Of a DNA stretch of 64,000 bases, positions 21,851 to 32,744 are shown in pieces. A program made the translations under genes and the position numbers. The stretch is from Megaustenia siamemsis (taxonomy: Eukaryota; Mollusca; Gastropoda; Stylommatophora; Ariophantidae): the NCBI GenBank assembly GCA_032433765.1, contig JAVIAB010000101.1, positions 65,319,640 through 65,383,639 on the forward strand. Reading direction: 5' to 3'. Under the pieces are notes generated by a model. That model was given only the letters and a program-made list of their open reading frames with translations, made no database searches and was not told the DNA's origin. Position 1 is the stretch's first letter; each line of letters begins with the position of its first letter.

Positions 21851-22369
21851 CAGTAAAGTCTCGATTATCCGGAATGCTCGGGGAAGAACCCATTCTGGAT
21901 AATTGAATTTTTCTGGATAATCGAGAGTAAGAAAACCAAACTCAAAATTTATGAAAAAACAACTTATTGAAAAATTGCAATGCTCAGAAATATTTAAATT
22001 CGTGTGAAATTCGCGAGCTTTCTTTATCAACATGGGTCCTGATATTGGCATTCCTTGTCTTCTTCTTTCTAAAAACCACACATAAAGGACGTCGTCGAGT
22101 TTTTCAAATTTTGGCCGTTTCATACTTCGTCTCTGGTGTATATTGTTGCTGCTTTCAGACTCCGACGCAAACTTAAACAACTCATCTTTTTGATTTCGTA
22201 TGTCATATAATGTTGAAGAGGCTATGTCAAATTCAGTCATCAAAACGTTGCGATTAACGCCTTTTTCAAGTCTACTAGCGATTTCAATCTTCTGGTTCAG
22301 TGTCAATACAGTTCGCTTGCGTTTACCTTTGCGGGAAATTGAGGTGTGGTTTGCACTCGCAGAGGCCAT
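21851..22369 (-). pseudogene. Tigger transposase N-terminal fragment (CENP-B-like HTH)
   Basis: Starts MASASANHTS with RKGKRKRTVLTLNQKIEIA, then NVLMTEFDIASSTLYDI: the CENP-B-type helix-turn-helix of pogo/Tigger transposases. A second DNA-binding half begins at DDVLYVWFLERRRQGMPISG. After about 130 residues the frame leaves the family and runs into the terminal inverted repeat. The DDE catalytic core is deleted. The start codon lies 45 bp from the nested hAT, which sits in its upstream region. Confidence 0.85.
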
Positions 22370-22639
22370 TATTTAACACAAAAATGTATTCCGTTAAAAA
22401 GTATGCACACATGCGTTTATAGCAGGGGTGGCCAAATGGCGGCCCGCGGGCCGATGCGGCCCGCCAGCCTAGTTTTCTTGGCCCGCGAAGCTCCACAGAC
22501 TTACTTCATTTTTTACCCCTAATAGCGGATTTCTCCTGGTTTTAATCCGTGTCGGAGTTAACTCTTCTATCGTTCAAGAATACACAATTTGAAAATCTCT
22601 GTCAATTTCTCGCAACAGCTAGATTGGCAACATAATTTC

Positions 22640-22640
<1 letters not shown>

Positions 22641-22684
<44 letters not shown>
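22641..22684. repeat. (CA)n microsatellite
   Basis: CA tract of about 44 bp inside the left untranslated part of the hAT. Confidence 0.95.
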
Positions 22685-22690
<6 letters not shown>

Positions 22691-23112
22691 ACTAATGGTG
22701 CCGACAATATTCAAAGTCTTTGCTTCGAGTTGGTACCGCAAAGTTGCTTTATTGTCAGTGCGGTGATAGCGTCAGATCTTTGGCTCAACATTTGTCGTCT
22801 GGACTTGTGGTGGCTCTTTCATTTCGCGGTAAGTGGTTAATGAGGTTGGGAGGGACAGGGGTGAGGGGACTTCGTAGCTCTAATTCTGTCTTTGAAGTTA
22901 CATTCAAAATGTTTCACTGTTCGCCTTCATTCCCTTTGATCCCATCGTCTTGTCTTGTCCATAAAATGACTGCAACGTGTTTATTTGGTCACAATCTTTT
23001 GATTTCATTGTCAAACACAAGTCTGTGTATAACTGTCAAATCTGGACTTATTTTCGATAGTGGACCAACATTCTGTGACTTTTAACTTTGATGTGAGATT
23101 TTGTATTAAATC

Positions 23113-24912
23113 ATGTTAAAACGTAGAAAAGTTGATTGTGAAAATCGCATATTTAAACCTGAATGGGAATTAGATTATTTGTTCATCTTCAATAAGGATA
23201 GTAAACCTCAGTGCTTAATTTGCGTTCAAGTGTTAGCCGTTTTGAAGGAATATAATTTAAAACGGCACTATGCCACACATCATCAAAACATGTATGAGAA
23301 ACATAGCATTGAAGCTAGGAAGCTTTTGGTTGAACAGCTGAAGACAAAGTTGAATCAACAGCAAAGTATGTATACAAAGGGCAATAAAATTAAAGAGTCA
23401 TCGATCATTGCATCATATACAGTTACCTATGAGCTTGCAAAATCTAAAAAACCCTTTACTGACGGAAATTTTGTGAAGAAATGTGCGATTCAAATGGCAA
23501 AGGCATTCGGTCAAGAAAAAATAGCCAAAGAATTTGAATCTGTGCCTCTTTCGAAACAAACTGTAGCCAGAAGAACAGAAGACATCAGTCTGCAACTGTC
23601 TCAAAGTTTAAAATCTTGTATTGAAAACTGCTCATATTTTTCGCTCGCGATTGATGAAAGTACTGACATCACTGACACTTGCCAGCTTCTTATTTTTGTT
23701 AAAGTTATCCAGGAGGATTTTACTGTTATTGAAGAATTGTTGAAAGTTTGCTTTTTGCATGACACTTGTAGAGGGACAGACATATTTTCTGCAGTTCATA
23801 GTGCCGTAGATGAAGTAGGTGGTTTTGGAAAGTTGTCTGCAGTGTGTACTGATGGTTGCAAAGCTTTTATTGGTTCAAATACTGGTTTTGTTGGACTTCT
23901 AAAGCAAAACAAAATTAACGTACCTACATTGCATTGCATAATTCATCAAGAGGCCCTTTGTGCAAAGTCCATAAATCTAAAAGACACCATGGCTACTGTT
24001 GTGAAAATAACAAATTTGATAAGAGGAGGACACCAGTCTTTAAATCACAAGAAGTTTTTATCATTTTTAGAGGAAGTAGATTCTAGCTACGGTGATCTCC
24101 TGCTTTATACAGAAGTAAGATGGCTTAGTCGAGGGAAATGTTTAATAATATTTTTTGAACTGAAGAATGACATTTATGACTTCCTGCGAGAGAACTTACC
24201 ATGCTCCATTGATCTTCAACATGCACTCAAAGACATTAATTTCCTTCATAATCTGGCATATCTCACAGACATCACACAACATTTGAACATATTGAATTTG
24301 CAGCTACAAGGGGAAAAGCAAACCATTTTTCAATTGATGGGATATGTTGATGGTTTTAAAAAGAAGCTGAATCTATTTAGATTTTCTTTGCAAAAAAATG
24401 ATCTGTTCCATTTTTCAAGTTGTAAGCAGTTGTTGTCAGAGATAGAAAGTGCAAACTTCAGTAAGTACGCAGCTGACATTGAACATTTGATTTGTGAATT
24501 TGATCGACGATTTCAAGATTTTGAAATGTTTCGTCCGCAAACGGAACTTTTTAATAACCCAATTAAGTGCACAGTGGAGTGCCAGCCATCAGATCTTCAA
24601 CTAGAGTTGTGTGACCTTCAGTGTGACCCCTTCCTCAGTACTGTAAAGGCATTAGGAGCTGACTTCTGGAAATTGCTACCAAATGAACGTTACCCGTGTC
24701 TGAGAAAATGGGCACTAAAGATGTGCTCTATATTCGGCAGCACATATCTCTGCGAGACAACATTCTCTTCCATGAAGTTAATTAAATCTAAGACCAGGAA
24801 CAGAATGACCGATTCGACATTGTCCCATACTCTCCGAATCGCCACGTCAAAAATGGAAGTGGACTTCAAATCTCTGGTGGAAAGCTGTGACAAGTCACAA
24901 TCGTCGCACTGA
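23113..24912 (+). CDS. hAT transposase, intact 599-residue ORF
   Basis: Uninterrupted from ATG to TGA. The N-terminus has a BED-like finger with C34-x2-C37 and H52/H57. The RNase H-like core shows the first Asp at 181 (LAIDESTD), the second near 247 (CTDGCKAF), and a HCIIHQEALC motif about 30 residues later. RWLSRGKC follows. The C-terminal dimerisation block near 530-575 has LCETTFSSMKLIKSKTRNRM. Sequence type and length fit the Charlie/Buster-like group that gave rise to vertebrate GTF2IRD2/ZBED5-type genes. With good target duplication and no stops it may be active or recently active. It would cut and paste copies carrying its ends. I did not identify the exact catalytic Glu. Confidence 0.92.
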   Translation: MLKRRKVDCENRIFKPEWELDYLFIFNKDSKPQCLICVQVLAVLKEYNLKRHYATHHQNMYEKHSIEARKLLVEQLKTKLNQQQSMYTKGNKIKESSIIASYTVTYELAKSKKPFTDGNFVKKCAIQMAKAFGQEKIAKEFESVPLSKQTVARRTEDISLQLSQSLKSCIENCSYFSLAIDESTDITDTCQLLIFVKVIQEDFTVIEELLKVCFLHDTCRGTDIFSAVHSAVDEVGGFGKLSAVCTDGCKAFIGSNTGFVGLLKQNKINVPTLHCIIHQEALCAKSINLKDTMATVVKITNLIRGGHQSLNHKKFLSFLEEVDSSYGDLLLYTEVRWLSRGKCLIIFFELKNDIYDFLRENLPCSIDLQHALKDINFLHNLAYLTDITQHLNILNLQLQGEKQTIFQLMGYVDGFKKKLNLFRFSLQKNDLFHFSSCKQLLSEIESANFSKYAADIEHLICEFDRRFQDFEMFRPQTELFNNPIKCTVECQPSDLQLELCDLQCDPFLSTVKALGADFWKLLPNERYPCLRKWALKMCSIFGSTYLCETTFSSMKLIKSKTRNRMTDSTLSHTLRIATSKMEVDFKSLVESCDKSQSSH

Positions 24913-25840
24913 GACATTAAAGGTAATTTTAAAATGAATAATTAATGGATTTGTTACAAATCAAATATGTAGTCAAAGTGCAAGCATTATTTATATATTA
25001 CTATATCGCATAGGTCCCTACTGTCATTTTTGACGATATTCTTAAGTGTGGCCCGCTGGTCTTGGCCTTGGCTTTAATCCGGCCCTCGGGCAACCTCAAG
25101 TTGGCCACCACTGGTTTATAGCATATCATGTATAATTTATACTGATGGAACGAATTTCAGCTTGCACAAATGTCTGAGACAAACTAACGTCAAACTCTGT
25201 ATCTTACTCTTTTTGAATTTCCAGTCGGTAATTTTTGAACCCCTCCCCCTTTCTTCTCACCATCTCTATGTCACTGCACGCCGGCTGCTCAACCTTTGAT
25301 TTATAATCATCAAAGTTATGGGCTCTTCAATTTTCACAAACAATACGTCTGCTTCTAATGTTCGGTCAGACTGTCAAACGCCATATTTTTGACAAATTCA
25401 TGACCAACTTTAGATCTAAAGCAGGCTATGAGAAAATTAAGCAAATTTGTAAAATCATGTAGATAAGTGTTTTTGGCACGACTAAGATTTCCCGACAAAA
25501 ACATTTAGTCGGGGGAAAAAGTGAAGATATAGACTGTCTGTCGCTTTTACTTGGAATATTTGGAGACACAATGTCTGGATTGAATAAAATATGTTCGCTC
25601 CTATTTGAAGTATATTACTGTAAATACACTATTGTAAACGCAATATTGTGTAATGATAGAGCCTGTAGAAGTAAGCGCAGCGCACAAACCGTGTTGTAGC
25701 GTTTTCGATTTCCGGATAAAGGCATTTAATTTAACTGAACAAAACATGATTCAAGCTTTCTCCCTATAATAATTAAAAAAAAAAAAAGTCCGTTAAATTG
25801 AGAATTCCGGATTATTGAGTACCGCATAATCGAGACTTTA

Positions 25841-25880
<40 letters not shown>

Positions 25881-26230
25881 ATATATATATACATATATAT
25901 ATATATTGTTACACATTTATTTTCCTACTATGGTTAAATTTCTAAAATTGTATTTTCTTAATTTAGTAATTATAAATTATAGTAATTAATTATTTTAAAA
26001 AGTTAATTATTTTTTTTTATGATCTATAGAAAAAAGTTAATAAAACAATTTTAAAAAGAAAATATAAATTACTGGCAAAAGACAGCTGCAAAACAAATAC
26101 AAGATTGTTAAAATAAATGTTCTTGAAAATTCGATCATTTCTCAAGAATACTGTGATTTACTGCTAATCACATGTTTATAAACTTGGAGATGTTGCTGCA
26201 GCGATTGCATAGAAAGAAAGAGAGATAACC

Positions 26231-27358
26231 CAAAGAACTCTTTCTCATCTACAATTAGGAAGAGAAGATGGACAAATGTCGAACATGTGTTGAGAAGAGA
26301 CAACAAGAAAATTCCAAAAAAGGCTCTTATATGAGAAATTTCGGGATACACAAAAAGAGAGAGACACTAAAAAGAACACATAAGACATAAGAGAAGAAAA
26401 GTTGGCAGGCATAAACTCATTAGATAAGATCGAACCTCTCACCCAGAATAGAGATATGTGGAAAACACTAAACGTCATATGTGACGTCTAAAGGCAAATG
26501 AAGGATCAAGAAGAATTACGACGCTATTGTTTTAGTTGTATAATTATATATTAAATTATTAGTTGTATTATTATTATATTACTATCATATTATTATAATG
26601 TATTTAGATATGCGGAAAAGCTAAAATAAGTTTTAAAAGAACTTTAATTAGGCAAGAAATGAAGGGAATCCACAGAGTAGATATTTATTTTTGTACAATT
26701 ATTTAATTGTATACCTGACACGATCTTGATGAAACGATGATGCCAAACAAAAGGAAACTTCACTATTTATTTGACAAGGAAGTGAAATTAATTGATAGAT
26801 GACAAGCTTATATGTGAATGAAACTCAAGATAGACGAGACATCGTTAGATTGATTAATAGAATTATTTTAATTACATAAAATAAAATAAAATACACTAAT
26901 CTATCTACTCACTACTTTATATCAACAAAATGTGTTTTATGATATTTTATTTGTCTTCTTTATAATTGACAGAATAAAATGACAAATCCTGTACAACGGG
27001 AATTCCCCATGCAAATGTAAATTTCCCATATATATATATTGTCACAAATGTATTTTCCTACTATGGTTAAATTTCGAAAAGTTTAATTTCTTAATTATAA
27101 TTATAAATTATAGTAATTAATTTTATTAAAGTAAATAATTTTTTTATGATCTATAGAAAAAATAGTTAATAAAACAATTTTTAAAAAAAGAAAATATAAA
27201 TTACTGGCAAAAGACAGCTGCTAAACAGATACAAGATTGTTAAAATAAATGTTCTTGAAAATTCAATCATTTCTCAAGAATACTGTGATTTCCTTCTAAT
27301 CACATATTTATAAACTTCAGATGTTGCTGCAGCGATTGCATAGAAAGAAAGGGAGAAA
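26231..27358 (+). repeat. LINE-derived repeat unit, copy 2 (tandem to copy 1)
   Basis: Begins with a decayed LINE C-terminal block (RRDNKKIPKKALI, then TKRERH, compare the LINE at 4048), continues with AT-rich 3' sequence, and ends with the same 320-bp segment (CCTACTATGGTTAAATTTC to the GAAAGAAAGGGAGA end) that closes copy 1. The two 320-bp ends at 25909-26230 and 27041-27358 look like LTRs, but the third copy at 60070-61195 has only one, so tandem repetition explains them better. Confidence 0.8.
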
Positions 27359-28299
27359 TTACCTACTTTACCTTTATCTTTACTCTTTATTAGTAGGAGT
27401 GGGTGTAGAATGGGGTTTCAGTCAAAATAGATACGAGATGGAAGATAAGTGACTAGGACGACACAGTTGAGCTAAGTTAGTAGGACCGAGCAAACGCTTT
27501 TTTAGTGATTAGTGACTTAGTGTATGACGAGAGTGCCTTGAGAGGGAGTACAGAGTTATATTTCCTTAGAATTTACTTTGATATCCGAGCGGTGATGCCA
27601 GGCCGATGGGCTTTTTATATTGATGAATTTTTGTTCGTTGGACTAAAGTCTTACTATTCTTTCATACGCGAGTCTTGCGTGTGATAACAATTCCATGTAG
27701 GCAGATGTGCTGTATTCCAACCCAAAGAACGAATCTAACACAACGCGAAGAACGTAAATATGACAGTCTGCACCAACGACTGAGCACAGTCATTGAAGAA
27801 CAGCACGAACGGCAACCGTGAGATTAAATTATCCAAAACAAATAGTCTCTACAGATTCGACATTTGGGAATCTCCATGTAAAGTACATCCTACATATTGA
27901 GCCATGCCACTTTTAGTGCTTCTATATTCCAAGTTAGCGTTTTTTATTAGGTCTTTCGATTGACTCCTAAGATCTTTCTGAGACCACCACCAGAACCTGC
28001 TGAACTTGTCTCAGAAGCTGAAAAGCATAGACGAAGTATGTATTGCTGAGACAGAAGGGATTTCCAGTCAAAAACTTAGCTATGGATTTCGATGCGAGGG
28101 GGCTCGCGGCTAATTCCTCTACCAACTGTTACAGATGCAATGAATTTAGGGGGTAATGCGAGGAAGAGCAATGAAGGCAATTGGTGAGTCAATCGAAAGA
28201 GCAAGTTGCTGACTCTAGCGAAGCCTGGACATATCAACAATTCTAAAATTATCAGAGGCTCAGACGTTTATGCACTGTTTTTTTTTTACCTACAAAGAG
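27359..28299. other. Unassigned intergenic DNA
   Basis: Less AT-rich than its surroundings, with no long frame and no match elsewhere in the window. Short inverted pieces (TCTTTCGATTGACTC near 27952 and GTGAGTCAATCGAAAGA near 28183) flank about 230 bp. It could be part of an LTR retrotransposon end, but I see no gag or pol, primer site or paired LTR. Confidence 0.4.
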
Positions 28300-28606
28300 A
28301 TTGAAAGAGTAATGACAACGTTCTAAAAGAGGCCAAAAGACAGCTAATTTCCAATATTTGAAACCAACAATCATCCTTTTTGGCCATGTAATGAGAAGGG
28401 AATAGCTGGAAAATATTGTAACAACTGGAAAAAATCGAGGGACGAAGAGATAGAGGGAGGCAAAGAGAAAGTATACCAGACAGCTTAAGAGAATGGCTTG
28501 ACAGAAGGTCAACAACGGAAATGATAACTAATTGTCGATATCAAAAGTTGTGGAAAGACATGATCACCTGCGCCAACAGGCACGGTACTTGATGATGATG
28601 ATTAAC
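28300..28606 (+). mobile_element. RTE-like LINE 3' end, subfamily A
   Basis: In broken frames: ERSNDNVLKEAKRQLISNI, SSFLAM.. RRE, ENIVTTGKN, the SLREWLDRRSTTE block and LWKDMITCANRHGT, followed by a (GATGATGAT) tail. Confidence 0.85.
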
Positions 28607-28987
28607 TTACATTTACATATGGACCATTCCTGACTCCCACTCAAGTCAACAGTACACAGCTTTATCCTTGATAATCCGAGTCTCGGAAAAAGCGATATAA
28701 AATTACAAGAGCGACCGTGCATCATGGAAAAACTCGCCGTTTGCAGTATCGACATTTGTGGGGTTCCCAGTTCGTTGTAGAGTTATCAACTATTATCAGC
28801 TACAGCCCACTCCACCGCATTGAGTTATTCCAGCCATGTGAGAATATATAAGGAACGTCGCGCATAGTACACGACAATTGCCACCACGGAGATGTAATAG
28901 CAATGGCTACGAACACAGATCTGTTTCACACCATTGGTTACGTCATGTAAACATGACTTCAATAATAAATACGTAGCAATTCATTCA
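28607..28987. other. Unassigned intergenic DNA
   Basis: No gene seen. A TATA-like ATATATAAGGAACG near 28851 and more balanced base composition could reflect an old LTR, but there is no partner copy here. Confidence 0.35.
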
Positions 28988-29320
28988 TCCATCAGCATCA
29001 TTAATTGTCATATCCGCATTGAAGGTTGGCTACCATGAGGCGCCATTCCACTCTGTCTCTTGCTTTGATGATGCAGGTCATCATAGGCTGACTTGTCCAT
29101 CTTTTGAAGTTACTCGTCAATGTTAGTCTTGGTCTGCCTCTTTTACCTTGTATTTTCCCTTCCAAGATTACTTTTAGATTATATGTTGCCATTCCTCTTC
29201 TATCGTTTATTTCAGTTTTACATGTCCCATCACTGTTAGTATGTCCAATGTTGTTGTAGTTCTGAACTTTCTCCAGTTCTATTACTTCAACTTTGAATTA
29301 CTTCACTTATAGGTTTAATT
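28988..29320 (-). mobile_element. RTE-like LINE 3' end, subfamily B
   Basis: The minus strand reads KVILEGKIQGKRGRPRLTL, then IKARDRVEWRLMVANLQCG and an (ATGATG)-type tail at its end. Upstream are the CKTEINDRRGMAT-like remains. The flank up to about 29345 matches the inverse of 61860-62330. Confidence 0.8.
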
Positions 29321-29985
29321 CATTCATTAATTCACAGTTAACATAAACGACAGAACTGACGAAGAAATTAAAAGCAGAATTAACTAAGCCAGAACTACCT
29401 TCTTTACTCCTCACCCAGTTTGGAAGTCTGGAGCACTTTCTCCGCACTACATGGAAAGCATAGTCTTCAACACAAATGTCGAGGCTGTCTTTCTATAATG
29501 TTTTGAAACATGGAAGGAAAAGCTTAATAGCAATAGACTCATTTCTTTCATAAAGAGATGTCTCCGAAAGCTTCATATTAGATGGCAACAACACAAACAT
29601 TTACAAACGAAAACCTTTTGGAAAGAACTGTCCAGATACCAATAGCAGCGGTGATCAAGAAAAGGAAATAGGAATTGATTCACCACGCATTGCAAAGATC
29701 ACAACAAATATTGCAAGACAATCAGTGAACTGAGATCCACAAGGAATTAGGAAAATCGGAAGGTCCTCAAGAAGAACAGTTATGACAAAACCAAGGGATA
29801 ATTGATGGAGTAGACTCAGTAGAGAAGACAACACTACCCCTTGTTTTGGCAGAGTGTGGTTGCAGCCCGTGGTCCACAAATTTTGTCATGTCATCAATTA
29901 TTGTCCAAACATGGACAAAGTATATTCTATTCATTTTAAATTTGACAAACACTGATGTTGAATATATAATAACATTGTTGCACGA
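29321..29985 (+). mobile_element. LINE C-terminal relic, inverted partner of 61205-61867
   Basis: Frames read DEEIKSRIN, ARTTFF, VFNTNVEAVFL, CFETWKEKLNSNRLISFI and KRCLRKLHIRWQQ, the end of an RT protein. The following 300 bp, including ATTATTGTCCAAACATGGAC, are also shared with 61205-61560 in reverse orientation. Confidence 0.65.
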
Positions 29986-30831
29986 TTCACTATTGTTCTT
30001 AAACAATAGAACCCATAGTCAGGCCAAACTTATTCCCAAATACTACTGGCGCATACATTACAATAACAAAGACACACTACAACGTTTCGACAAAAGTCTT
30101 CATCAGGTATGGCAACTTCCGTCTCCAAGATGGCGGATCTAGTCATCGTCCTCTCGATCGCTCCAAAAAATGCACCCAGGGTCTGATTAATTTCGGATCT
30201 TCATTGCACTTTTCTGCGTTAAAGTCAAAATGATGATATGCTGGATACATCTGTGTCGTTAAAGCGAGGTCGTAGGTCGACGACAGTCTGTTTTTGACGA
30301 ATCAAGTGTTGTGAGTGAGACCTTCCACCGTCTAGACTTAATCTGCGCTTTACGTCACATTGGTGCTGTTCATGACCGTTGTTAAAATTCTTTGACGCAA
30401 GTTATTTCCATGTTACACATTAATGTAAACTACTTCGTCAGCCGCAGATTTGTCTCTTTGGGGAATTTGCTTCGTGTTTTATTCGTCGTCGGCTGCTTAC
30501 ACTTGAGTAATCAGACATAAATCTAAAGGGATCGAGATTATTTGTTTGGCGACATTGTTGTGTGCTACGTCATCGTAATGGTTCCCTAAACCGGCCGTGC
30601 CCAAATCTTACGGTCTGCTGTTTGATGTGCGACGGGGATAATTTGACGTCTGACTGTGTGTCTATATGTTCGGAATTGGAGTCATCAACGATGGCCTAAC
30701 ATCATCAAGTGCTACGACAATCATCATTTTCAAGAGGACGTGACTTACCGGTATATGGGGATAGGCGGCGGGAACAGTTGGAGGCTGTGCATGAAAAGTA
30801 TTCCTAGTTGCAGTTTCCTCATATTACAAGT
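29986..30831. other. Unassigned intergenic DNA
   Basis: No gene seen. A CAACGTTTCGACAAAAGTC motif near 30080 followed by TTCATCAGG looks like a repeat-element end, but I cannot assign it. GC content is higher than the surroundings. Confidence 0.4.
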
Positions 30832-31155
30832 CGCATGTCTGTGTTAGTCACCTCTAGTGACTCGAGCAGATGGTGCTCGTAAACTTGGGAAGGCCGACCA
30901 TCTAAAGGCAGAATCCACCTACAGAAAAGAGCATCTGCTGCCTTGTAGGAAGATTGGGGACAATCAAAGGCTAAGGAAAGCAAACCTGAACAAAATGCTG
31001 GCTGAAATCGGATGCACTGGCCCACTGCCGCAGAACACAGTGCAACGTTTTAACAGGTTTTCAATCGGAGTGGATCTAACAGGCTTAAACAGACAGCTGT
31101 CTTCGTGCGAGAGTCTGGAGTCCTACTCTGATTGAGTCCTGATCGCAGAAAGAGA

Positions 31156-31196
<41 letters not shown>
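30832..31196 (+). mobile_element. Retroposon 3' module with (AG)n tail, copy 1
   Basis: Matches 49940-50308 almost base for base, from GCATGTCTGTGTTAGTCACC to the end motif GAGTCCTGATCGCAGA and an (AG)n run. This copy keeps a 92-codon frame at 30857-31135 (CRKIGDNQRLRKANLNKML, then GCTGPLPQNTVQRF). The first 20 bases are the last unit of the minisatellite seen in the other copy, so it appears to be a 5'-truncated member of the same family. Confidence 0.8.
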
Positions 31197-31198
<2 letters not shown>

Positions 31199-31199
31199 A

Positions 31200-32345
31200 G
31201 CAAACAAATTATACACAGCAGGCAAAAAAATACGAACTATTGACATTAAAACAGCTTGCAGAAAAAAACCACAGAGTACAATCAAAATTTATACATAGCC
31301 TTCATTGACCAGGAAAAAGCATTCGACAAAGTAAACATAGAACAACTGTGGGAGATACTAACAACATACGGAGTAAGCCAACATCTAACCAACCTAATTA
31401 AAAGTCTTTACATCAACAGCAGTTGCAGGGTCAGAACAGCAGCAGGCTACACAGACCACTTAGAAGTTAGATCAGGCGTAGACAGGGGTGCGTTCTATTC
31501 CCCACCCCCCCTTACTGTTTATTACATACATGGACTATACATGCAAGCTAGCCAACCCATCAGAGACAGAGGAGATCAACGAGCTTTTATTTGCAGACGA
31601 CCAGGCACTAATACATGAAACAATAGAAGATTTACAAGAACACTTTAACAAACTCAACACCTCAGGCACAAAATACAACATGAAAATCAACATCAACAAA
31701 ACAGAAGTCATGAATGTCGCCAAAAATAAACAGAACATCAGCATAACTATAGAAGGCAGACAACTAAAACAAGTAGAGGAATTCAAATACCTAGGAAGTC
31801 TAATGACAAACGATAATTCTCAAACAGCCGAGATAGAATCAAGATGCAACAAAGCTTGTCAAATCATTGGACAGTTATCACCACTATTGTCCAACAATGA
31901 AATAACTCTGGAGGCAAAACGAGCACTATACATACAATACAATCATCATCCCAACGTTGTGCTACTAATGCCAGATCTGGACCATAAATGCAAGAACAAT
32001 AAGAAAAATAACCTCTACAGAGATGAAATGTGTTAGACGAATGACAGAAAACAGTCTGAGAGACAAGATCAGAAATAAAGAACTGAGAAAAAAGTTAGGA
32101 ATAGTTCCCGCCATAGAACATATAAGGAAACAACAGATACGTGACAAGGCAGAAAGATCAAATTACAACACGAGTCTTCAACAAACGTTGTGAGAACACC
32201 ATTCCCAAAGGTCGACAACAAAAAAGATGGATCGATGGAATATTAGAAGCGCTAGGAAACATAACAGCAGCAGAGACGAACATAAGAGCAAAAGACCGCA
32301 AATTATATCTCCCCTCGATGCTGAAAGGCAAATGAGGAAGAAAAG
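31200..32345 (+). mobile_element. Non-LTR reverse transcriptase fragment
   Basis: Three frames together give RT blocks: LYIAFIDQEKAFDKVN (motif A), ILTTYGVSQHLTNLI, a damaged GVDRG block, then in a second frame INELLFADDQALIHE (the FADD catalytic box), ININKTEVMN and VEEFKYLGSLMTND. A third frame carries a KERCENTIPKGRQQKRWID-type end. Frameshifts lie near 31490 and 32030, and it has no endonuclease domain. It is inactive and 5' truncated at the (AG)n tract. Confidence 0.88.
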
Positions 32346-32744
32346 ATGAAGAAAAAGAGGCACAAAAATCCAAATTAGAAAACACAACAACGCAACTCTG
32401 AGAAATAATGGAAAAGACGGTGGCCTTGATTAAAATAGAGCATATATATTGTTTGTTAGGATTACTTTTCAAGGGATAAAATCTGTGACTACAACATATA
32501 AATGGATATAGGACTTTGACTTCAAAGAAGATGGGCCTTCGAACTTTCAGGAGTGTGTTTACATATATTTATATGCAGACACACGTATAGGCCTACATGC
32601 TCATAATTATTTTGTTAACAATTAGAAGGTTGTTTATTGTTGACATTTTAAAAAATCTCAAGAAAAACAGTTCAAAAGTTTTATTAAAGATGGTTAAAAA
32701 TGGGTATGCTAATTTACAATAACAAATGGCACAATGCATATATA

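Larger units (their letters stand above)
22423..25113 (+). mobile_element. hAT transposon (Charlie/GTF2IRD2-like type), apparently intact
   Basis: Ends CAGGGGTGGCCAA and TTGGCCACCACTG are imperfect terminal inverted repeats. A perfect 8-bp duplication GTTTATAG (22415-22422, 25114-25121) flanks it. Subterminal GC-rich blocks (GCGGCCCGCGGG near the left, GGCCCGCTGG near the right) stand out from the AT-rich surroundings. It is inserted into Tigger. Confidence 0.95.
21851..25843 (-). mobile_element. Tigger/pogo element, non-autonomous, carrying a nested hAT
   Basis: Terminal inverted repeats CAGTAAAGTCTCGATTAT on both ends, flanked by TA, as in the Tc1/mariner/pogo superfamily. Without the 2,691-bp hAT the element is about 1.3 kb. 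It keeps only the DNA-binding half of a transposase, so it would need another copy to move. Confidence 0.93.
21601..26230 (+). repeat. LINE-derived repeat unit, copy 1, split by Tigger
   Basis: Left part 21601-21850 and right part 25844-26230 are contiguous in the two other copies (26231-27358 and 60070-61195) across a (TA)n tract. Here Tigger sits in that tract. Shared landmarks are GATAGACGAGACATC, CTACAACGGGAAT, CCTACTATGGTTAAATTTC and GACAGCTGC. This copy also lacks about 700 bp of the middle present in copy 2. Confidence 0.8.

Noticed and set aside
22720..23085. 121-codon plus-strand frame upstream of the hAT transposase
   Set aside because: Lies in the untranslated left part of the transposon; no similarity to transposase domains and no splice link seen.
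27359..28990. LTR retrotransposon remnant
   Set aside because: Composition and a TATA-like site hint at it, but no paired LTR, primer-binding site or gag/pol frame is visible.
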